Of a DNA stretch of 15,155 nt, positions 1 through 7,300 are shown one piece after another. This DNA is from Deltaproteobacteria bacterium (GTDB lineage: Bacteria > Myxococcota_A > UBA9160 > SZUA-336), in assembly GCA_030665705.1 (NCBI GenBank), contig DAOUZG010000011.1, positions 1-15,155 of the forward strand, in the 5' to 3' direction. The translations under genes were made by a program, and so were the position numbers. Position 1 is the stretch's first letter. Every line of letters starts with the position of its first letter. The notes beneath the pieces were generated by a model, which searched no databases, was not told the origin of the DNA, and saw only the letters and a program-made list of their open reading frames with translations.

Positions 1-155
1 CCCCGGACCCCCGGCAGTCCAACACCGAAGTGCCGGACTTCCTGGCGCGGATCATCCTTCGTTGTCTGCAGAAGGACCCCGATGATCGTTTTGCGAGCGC
101 CGAGGAGATAGTGGAGGAGCTCGACCGCGCTGCCCGGAGCGGCTCGGCCCTGTAG
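1..155 (+). CDS. Serine/threonine protein kinase, C-terminal end only (partial)
   Basis: Only the last 50 codons are present; the gene begins before the window. Reading from base 3, the frame runs to a TAG at 153-155. The segment VPDFLARIILRCLQKDPDDR followed by FASAEEIVEEL matches subdomain XI of Hanks-type (PknB-like) Ser/Thr kinases: a hydrophobic helix, then the C-L-x-K-D-P-x-x-R-F/Y block with the invariant Arg, then the closing helix. Only about nine residues follow this helix, so the protein ends at the kinase fold with no C-terminal sensor, PASTA or TPR part. Such kinases phosphorylate Ser/Thr on cytoplasmic targets; the target here cannot be told. Catalytic motifs (VAIK, HRD, DFG) lie outside the window. 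The family call rests on one short but characteristic block. Confidence 0.75.
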   Translation, partial: PDPRQSNTEVPDFLARIILRCLQKDPDDRFASAEEIVEELDRAARSGSAL

Positions 156-187
156 GGAAGCGGGGTATTTCGGTCGTAACTGATCCG

Positions 188-198
188 TCACAGTGTGA
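188..198. promoter_or_regulatory. Small perfect palindrome TCACA-G-TGTGA
   Basis: The sequence TCACAGTGTGA is a perfect inverted repeat around a central G, 33 bp after the kinase stop. Its arms are the same TGTGA/TCACA pentamers as in the dyad at 224-239, but in the opposite order and without the 6-bp spacer. It may be a second contact for the same regulator or a small hairpin. The function is a guess. Confidence 0.3.
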
Positions 199-223
199 TT
201 CGAGGGTCACGGTGGGCACGGCG

Positions 224-239
224 TGTGAGCCGGGTCACA
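224..239. promoter_or_regulatory. Putative CRP/FNR-family operator (TGTGA-N6-TCACA)
   Basis: TGTGA (224-228), six bases, then TCACA (235-239) form a perfect dyad identical to the core consensus of E. coli CRP sites. It lies in the intergenic region upstream of lpxC, centred about 137 bp before the start site predicted from the -24/-12 element. CRP-family proteins with this recognition helix are widespread in proteobacteria. Which protein binds here is unknown, and an enhancer-binding protein of another family could also use such a dyad. No CRP gene lies in the window. Confidence 0.5.
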
Positions 240-291
240 AAGTTCTTTTTCTCAGTGCTCTTCAGAACTCTGTGTTGAAAAGTGCATGAGA

Positions 292-319
292 GTTGCGGGT
301 TTAGGGCCAAACCCTCAAC
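292..319. promoter_or_regulatory. Interrupted palindrome / stem-loop upstream of lpxC
   Basis: GTTG-C-GGGTTT (292-302), a 6-nt loop AGGGCC (303-308), then AAACCC-T-CAAC (309-319). Ten of eleven positions pair, with a single C/T mismatch. There is no T-tract on either strand, so it is a poor intrinsic terminator. As DNA it could be an operator centred about 63 bp upstream of the predicted sigma54 start. As RNA it would be a strong hairpin in any read-through transcript from the kinase gene. Confidence 0.45.
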
Positions 320-342
320 CGAGCCTCCCAGAGTAGCCCTTT

Positions 343-359
343 CGGCACGGAGGTTGCTT
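343..359 (+). promoter_or_regulatory. Putative sigma54 (-24/-12) promoter of lpxC
   Basis: The sequence cGGCACG-gagg-TTGCTT matches the RpoN consensus TGGCACG-N4-TTGCW at every position except the first T. The key GG (344-345) and GC (356-357) doublets have the required 12-base offset. It would start transcription near 369 and read into lpxC. The same window encodes an NtrX-like activator with an intact GAFTGA loop, the partner needed for open-complex formation at such promoters. The match is by eye only; no start site is known. Confidence 0.5.
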
Positions 360-378
360 AGTCCGCAGGCCTTAGCCT

Positions 379-1347
379 TTGGGGGGGAGGTCCTTGGGTC
401 GATCCAAGAACGGTTCGCTTAATGGGGTGGAGCATACGATCTCCAGCCCCGTCCGGTGCACGGGCATCGGCCTCCACAGTGGGAAGCCGGTGGAGCTCGT
501 GCTGCGGCCCGCGTCCGCGGGAACCGGGATCCTGTTTGTGCGAAGAGATCTCGGTCGTCCCGTGCGGTTTCCCGCTCGTCCCGAATGGGTCGTCGACACG
601 ACCATGGCGACGACGCTGGGGAGCGGCGAGTGGCGTCTGAGTACCGTCGAGCACCTCCTCGCGGCGCTGCGCGGGATGGGGATCGACAACTGCACCGCCG
701 AGGTCTCCGGGCCTGAGCTCCCGGTCATGGACGGGAGCGCGGCCCCCTTCGTCTACTTGATCCGGGAGGCCGGGATTCGGGCCCAGCGCCGGATGCGACG
801 GCGGCGGGTCTTCCGGCACCCCGTCGAGGTCCGGGACGGAAACCGGTGGGTGCGGGTCATCCCCTCCCGGGAGTTCAAGCTCTCGGTGGCGATCGACTAT
901 CCGCACCCCGCGATCGGACACCACGCCATCCAGTCCTTCTGCCTCACGCCGGAGGGGTTCGCCCGACAGGTCGCGCCGGCGCGCACGTTCGGGTTCCTCC
1001 GCGATGTCCAGCGGCTCCAGTCGGTCGGCCTGGCGCTCGGTGGTTCGCTTCAGAACGCCGTCGTTCTGGACGATCGCCGCGTCCTCAATCGGGACGGCCT
1101 GCGGTTTCCCGACGAGTTCGTTCGTCACAAGCTACTCGATCTCCTCGGCGACCTGGCGCTCCTCGGCACCCCGATCCAGGGGCACGTGAAGGCGATGCGG
1201 AGCGGCCACGCGCTCCATCAGGCGCTCGTCGCTGAGATCCGCGCGAACCCGAGCTGCTGGACGCTGGAGACGCCGGGCGCGGTGACTGAGCCCGTCGGGC
1301 AGGAGCTCCCCGGCCGGGCCCCCGAGCTCAAGCCCGCGCGCGCGTAG
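379..1347 (+). CDS. lpxC: UDP-3-O-acyl-N-acetylglucosamine deacetylase (LpxC)
   Basis: LpxC is the zinc-dependent cytoplasmic deacetylase that makes the committed step of lipid A synthesis, removing acetate from UDP-3-O-acyl-GlcNAc. Numbered from TTG 379 (322 aa; E. coli has 305), the hallmarks are: TGIGLHSG near 28-35; TVEHLLAAL with E91 and zinc ligand H92; GPELPVMDGSA at 111-121; ARTFGF at 201-206; RHKLLDLLGDL with zinc ligands H250 and D254; and SGHAL with the catalytic H277. All active-site residues are present. The start is uncertain. TTG 379 is the longest frame, TTG 394 follows a GGGGGAGG tract closely, and GTG 427 is also possible; family homology begins only around residue 18. A sigma54-like promoter and a CRP-like dyad lie upstream. 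The C-terminal 30 residues after the last conserved block are Pro/Ala-rich and probably not structural. The gene converges on the TPR gene with 9 bp between stops. Confidence 0.95.
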   Translation: MGGRSLGRSKNGSLNGVEHTISSPVRCTGIGLHSGKPVELVLRPASAGTGILFVRRDLGRPVRFPARPEWVVDTTMATTLGSGEWRLSTVEHLLAALRGMGIDNCTAEVSGPELPVMDGSAAPFVYLIREAGIRAQRRMRRRRVFRHPVEVRDGNRWVRVIPSREFKLSVAIDYPHPAIGHHAIQSFCLTPEGFARQVAPARTFGFLRDVQRLQSVGLALGGSLQNAVVLDDRRVLNRDGLRFPDEFVRHKLLDLLGDLALLGTPIQGHVKAMRSGHALHQALVAEIRANPSCWTLETPGAVTEPVGQELPGRAPELKPARA

Positions 1348-1353
1348 CCCGCA

Positions 1354-1381
1354 CCGTCAGAGAGAGGCTTCCGGCTGACGG
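1354..1381. terminator. Inverted repeat at convergent lpxC/TPR 3' ends
   Basis: CCGTCAG (1354-1360) and CTGACGG (1375-1381) form a perfect 7-bp stem with a 14-nt loop. It straddles the TGA stop of the minus-strand TPR gene and lies just after the lpxC stop. The position between convergent genes suits a shared bidirectional terminator, but neither strand has a following T-tract, so it may instead block exonucleases or limit read-through with Rho. Low certainty as a true terminator. Confidence 0.35.
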
Positions 1382-4300
1382 GGCGGAGCGGGCGAACGGC
1401 GTAAGCCCTTCCGGCCGAGTGGCGGGCCGCCCTGCCGCACGGCATGCGACTGCGTCCGTACCTTGCCCCGGACCTTCCGCGTTGCCCAGGGCTTGCCCGC
1501 GATGCTCTGCGCGATGCGCAGAAGGAGCAGTCGGGCCGGGGGGCAGAGCTGAGAGGCCTCGCCGAGGCCTCCTGTGGCTCGAACCTCCATTCCCGTTGTC
1601 TCGGGCTGGACGCGAAGGAGCGCCTCTAGGGCCTCGCGAAGACCGAGCGCTCCGCTCGCCGCGGCGCGAGCTGCCGCGACACCCATCAGCTCGGCACGCC
1701 AGAGCTCCGCGTCGAAGCGGCCGACCGACTCCGCCCCGGCTTCGCTCCGAGCCCCCCGGAACCGTCGGCGGGCGCCCCGATCGAAACTCTTCGTGCGGAT
1801 CATCCCTCCTGCGGCCAGCTGCGAGAGCTTCTCGTTGGCCAGGCTCCAGGCCGGCCCCGCGAGCGCCGCCAGCGCGAAGCGAGCTGCGGGAGGCAGGGGA
1901 GGCGAGGGCACACTGGGACTCTCGGGGAGCGCACCCTTGCCGGTCTTCATCTCGCGAACGAGCTCGGCGACTGCCTCGGCGTCCGACGAGGGGCGGAGCT
2001 CGGCGAGGAACGCACGCGCCTCGTCTGTGGCCTCCCGCTGCTCCTCCTCGCCCTCGAGGGCGCAGAGCACCCAGCGCGCGGTCCTGCGAGCCTCTTCCCA
2101 TCGCCTGTGCTCGGAGATCCGTTCGAGCGCGCGCCAGGAGGCGCGCCGCCCGGGGAACCTTGCCAGCAGCTCGGCGTGCAGACACAGCGATTCACCGTGG
2201 GAGTCCGGGTCGAAGGACGTGACGTCTGCCAGTGCCTCGCGGGCTCGGTCGCTCTCCGGGTTTGCGGCGAGTGCCCGACGGTACGCACGTTGTGCTCGGG
2301 TTAGATTCTGGAGGGGAGCGGCATAGGCGCGTCCAACGGCGTCCCACAGCTCGGCCTCGACCGTCGGCGTCAGGCAGGCGACGTCGAGCGTGCGGTTGAG
2401 CGCCCGAACCGCCCGACTCCAGTCCCCGGCGTAACCGATGTCGACGACGAGACACCGTGCGGCGTCGGTGTCCCCCGGATCCGCTTCGAGCGCTTCGAGC
2501 GCGGAGCCTGCGGCCTCCGCGCGTCGTCCGAGGAGCCGCAGCGCCTGGGCCCGCAGGGTCAACAACGGTGCCCGGTCCGGGATGGGCCCCACGTGCTCGA
2601 GCGCCTGCGAAATCCGCGCAAGGGCCGCCTCCGGCCCCGCTTCCTCGAGCGCGACCGATCCGAGCTCGCGCCAGACCCCGGCCTCTTCGGGGTTCTCGAC
2701 GGCGATTCGCTCCAGGCGTTCCAGCGCACGCCCGCGATCCCCGTGGTGGAGCTCGATCCGCGCCGCCCGCAGCGCGAGCTCGGGTCTCGCATCCGGAGGG
2801 GCGTACGCGATCCACCCGTCGAGCTGCTCGACCGCACGGGTGTGCTGGTCGAGCTCCTCCAGTAGATCGACGAGCCGAGCCCGCATCGCTTCGTCTTCGG
2901 GGCGAAGGGTCACGGCCTGCTCGAGCGACTCCGCGGATGCGGCGCGGTTCCCCAGCGAGGCCTGCGCCCGCGCCAGGAGAGCGAGTCGTTCCGCGCGTCG
3001 GCGTGCGTCGATGTCGGACTGCGAGAGGCGGGCCTCGAGCAGCTCTCGCGCCTTTTGCCAGGCCCCCACGCGGAGGGCCAACGAGGCTCCGAGATCGAGG
3101 GTCTCCGGATCGTCGGGGCGCTCGGCCAGCGCGACCTCGAGATGGGCCAGTACATCGGATTCCTTCCCGAGTTCGGCTGCCGCACGCGCTGCCCCCCGGG
3201 CCGCTTCTGCCACGTGGGCTGCGAGTCGAGTCCCCGCCAGAAGCGGGTACGCACGGGCGAGGCAGCGCTCCGCCTCCTCCCAGTCTCCCCTCTCCGACGC
3301 GAGCTTCCCCGCGTCGAGCAAGGCGCTCGGGCATCCCGGGTCGCGCCGGAGGGCCCGATAGAGCAGGATGCGGGCCCGCTCGACGTCTCCCTCTTGCTCC
3401 CTGGCCACGTGCGCGGCACGCGCCAGCTCGTGCGACGCTTCGGCTCCGTCGAAGAGTCGCCTGGCGAGGGCCTCGCGATGCGCGATCTCGCCCGCGGTGT
3501 TCCCGAGTCTTGCATCGAGGTCTGCGAGGAGTCGGAGCACCCCCACACACCCGGGATCGCAGCGCATCGCCGCCTCGCAGGCGGCCCGTGCCGCAACTGG
3601 GTCGTCGAGCCTCGCGAGGTTTGAGTCCGCGAGCTCGAGCCATGCCTCGGCCGGCGCCGCGCGTCCCTGGAGTTCGAGGGTCTCTGCCCGGAGAGAGAGC
3701 GCCTCCCTCCAGCGCCCCAACGTTCCGAGCGCGTTCGCCCAAAGCTCGCGATCCTCGCCGGTGAGCGGCTCGATCTGCGAGAGCGCCTCGAGCGCCTGGC
3801 AAGCTCGGTCTGCGTCGTGCCGGTGCTGCCATTCCACGCGTGCCAGGCGACGGACCAGGATCGCCGCCTTCCCCGCGTCGGCCTGCGCTGCCTCCTCCCG
3901 GAGCAGCCCCGCCACCCGGTCCCAGTCTCCGATACGCTCCAGGAGCGAGCGGACAGCGCGCCGTACACCGGGGTTCGTCGGAGCCAGGGCAAGAGCGCGC
4001 TCCGCCGGATCCCGCGCCTCCGGCTTCCGCGTTTCCTGCCGCGCGAGCAGCTGTGCGATCCGCAGCCACTGCTCCGCGGCGGACGGGCCCTCCCCCTCGT
4101 GGGTCAGCAGAGCACGGAGCGACTCAGCCTCCTCCTCCGGGCGGTCGAGGAACGCGCAGAGCTCCTGGCGGAGTTCGTGAGCCTCCACGAGCCCCGGCTC
4201 GAACCCGAGCGCGCGATCGAGATCCTCGAGTGCCGCGCTCGCATCCCCGAGCACTGTCCAGCGCGCACGCGCGGCCTCGACGAGGAGCTTGGGGGCGTCG

Positions 4301-7300
4301 CGGGCGTCCGTGTTGGCGAGCTCTTCGAGGACCGTGGCGCGCCGGGCCTCGTGTCCGGGCGCGTGGAGGAGGTCGGCAAGGGCGCGGAGTGCCTCCTCGT
4401 CGAGCGGCTCGAGCTCGAGGACCTGCTCCCAGCAGGCAATGGCGCGGTGACGGGCACCCAACGGCCCCGCGAGCTTGCGGGCCAGTGTGCGCGCGAGCTC
4501 GGTGCGTTCGTCGTCGGGCAGGAGGCCGAGCAGACGCTCCGCGACGTCACACCAGTCCGGCTCGCGCCCGAGCGTACGGTAGAGGCCGAGGAGCGCACGA
4601 CCCCAGGCGAGCTCCAGCTCGACCGAGACGGTCCCGGACTCGTCGAGCAGACGCCGGAACTCGCGCACGGCCTCCTCGCGGTGCTCGGGAATCCGTGCCA
4701 GGAGCTCGGCGCGCGCGGCCGCATCCCGGATTCGCTCCTCTGGCGACACACTCGGGTGTCGGGCTAGCTGCGACAGAGCCGCGGCCCGTTCGAGCGCGTG
4801 TTCGGGATCGCGCAGCACTCGCTCCCAGGCTCGAAGCAGGTCGGGATCGGGGTCGCGATCGGCTCGAACCGCCTCTCGTAGAGCGCGGCGCGCAAGCCCG
4901 TGCTCCCCGGACTGCTCGAAGAGCTCTGCCTCCCGGGCAATCAGGCCCGCGCGGACCCGGGGATTCTCGATCTGCTCTCGAGCGACCCGCAGGGCCCGCA
5001 GCTCTCCGGCCCGATCGCCGACCTCCCGCTCGAGCTCTAGCCATCGAAAGCAGAGCCCCTCCGGCAGCCGCTCGTCCGCCTGGCAGCGGCGAAGCCAGCG
5101 AAGCGCCCCAGCCCCATCTCCGATCGTCTCCGAGAGCGTAAACCCCTCGCGCGCGATTCGCGGGCGCCATTGACCACGCGGCTCCAGGGGGAATCGAGCC
5201 TCGAGCCAGCGAAGCCGCTCGCGGGCGTCCCCCCGGTCTCGTGCCAGGGTGTCGAGGGCGCGAACCACGGGAAGGTCCTGGGGGCGTACCGCCTCTGCCC
5301 GTCGGAGCAGGGGCTCAGCCTCGTCGAACTCGCCGGCTCCGAAGAGCGCCAGGCCCAGCTGCCGGATCTGATCCGGCCCGGCCCGGAAACCGGCGGAGGG
5401 CTTCAGGACGAGGGTCCGGAGCACGCGGATCTGTCGCTCCGGGTCACCAATCCGTGTCGCCAATCGGGCTGCGAGGGGTGCCAGGCCCGGGTCTGCGGGG
5501 AGCTCTCGCTCCAGCCGGTCGAGCGCCCGCTCCGGTTCCTGAAGGGGTCCCTCTCGGAGGAGCACCAGGTCTCGAACGGCCCGCCTGCGGTCCGATCCGG
5601 AGAGAACCTCGGGGCGTTCGAGCGCCTCGTCGAGCTCTTCGGCCAGGGCACGCTGAGATCCGCTTCGTCGGAGACGCTCGAGTCGCTTTCGCAGGAGCAC
5701 GGGCTCGTCGGGTGCCTCCTGCAGTACGGCGTTGACCTGCTCGAGAAGCGCCTCTGCAGGGGCACCACCGACCTCCAGCACCTCCGCCCAGCGCCGTAGC
5801 CAGTGCTGTCGCTCGGGCGAGCCGAGCTGCGCCTGCTCCGCGCACGTTCGGGCGAGGCACTCCTCGTCGGTCAGGTTCCCCGAGGCGCGAAGCGCATCCG
5901 AAAGCGCGCGGTCGACGGCGGGGTGCGGCCCCAGCTGTTCGCGGAGCGCCTGCAGCCGAACGACGGCGTGTCCCGGGGACTCGAGTCGCGCGAGACGCAA
6001 CACCACCGCGCGTCGCTCTTCGGTTGGGGTTCGAGGGTCGGAGACCCGCTCCCGAAGCAGCGAGGTCAGCTCTTCGTACCGACCCGCCGCCTCGAGAAGC
6101 TCCACGAGATCGTGGAAGGGCTCGGCGTCGCGCGGGTCGGTCGCGAGCAGTTCGCGCAGGAGCTCCGCGGCCATCTCCGGGCTTCGAACCGCGGGAGGCC
6201 CCTTGGCGAGCAACGTGGCGAGCTCCAACGTCGCGCTCCGTCGATCTTCCGGCTCTTGTGTCCCGTCGAGCAGCTCCCGGAGTGAACGAACCTGATCCCT
6301 CGGTCGTCCCTCGTCGTGGTAGAGCTTCGCCAGAAGCCGGAGCGCCCAGAGGGGAAGGGGGCCCTCCGTGCGCGCCCGCTCGAGTTCCTCGAGCGCCTGA
6401 GCGGAATCTCCCAGGTACTCGGAGAGGATGCGTGCTCGCTCCAGCCGCAGCTCGGCATTGGCCGGCGTGCTCCCACCCTCCTCGAGGAGTCGGCCGAGAA
6501 GCTCCGCCTGAGCGTCCGGAGCGCCGCAGGTACCGAGGAGCCGAACCAGGCGCTCTCGAATCTCCTGCCGCCGGTCACGAGGTGACTCCCGCTCCGCCCA
6601 CCACAGCGTTGCGATTGCTTCCGCGCTTCGGCGCTCTCGTTCCTGGACCGAGGCAAGGCGCAGGAGGATCTCGACGCGCTCCGGCCCCTCGATCTCGCCG
6701 GCCCGTGCCAGGAGCCAGCGCTCGAGCTCGTCGGTCGCCTCCGCGCCCTCCAGAGCCCGGAGATAGAGCGCCTCCGCCCGGCCGCGCCGGTGCGGCTCTA
6801 CCTGATCGCGGAGGATCTCGACGGCCTGCTCGGGCCGACCGAGCTCGTCGAGAACGAGTCGTGCGCTGCGCGTCGCGATCCGCGCCCGCCTGTCGCGGTC
6901 TGTTTCGCGTGCAAGCCGCTGCTCTAGGAGGCGGACGACTTCCTCCCCCCGGTCCAGGTCGGCCAGCAGCGACTCCAGCGCGTCGGCGACGCCGGGCGTC
7001 TCCGGGGCGAGGTCCCACGCCTCCCAGAGGACCCGAGCCGCCTCCTCCCCGTCGCGAGCCTGCTCGAGCGCCCGGGCAAGCTCGAGTCTCCAGACACCGA
7101 CCTCCGAGCGCGGGAGCTCCTCGAGCCCCTCCCGGAAGACCCGGACGACCTCCGGGAGCAGCCCCGCTCGTCGGTAGATCTCCGCGAGACGGCGCCGGAC
7201 CTCCAGGTTGGGCCACAGACCGATGGCTTCTTCGAGCCACATCGCCGCGAGCCGCAGGGCCTCCGGGTTTTGAGACTCGAGCTCCAGTTCCGAGAGACGA

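Noticed and set aside
211..228. A GGGCACG string that could be another sigma54 -24 element
   Set aside because: The bases at the -12 position read GTGA instead of TTGC, so the essential GC doublet is missing.
2192..4069. Second long minus-strand frame (625 codons) inside the TPR gene
   Set aside because: It gives an Arg/Gly/Ala-rich translation without motifs, typical of a shifted frame in GC-rich DNA. The TPR frame is continuous across the region, so no frameshift is implied.
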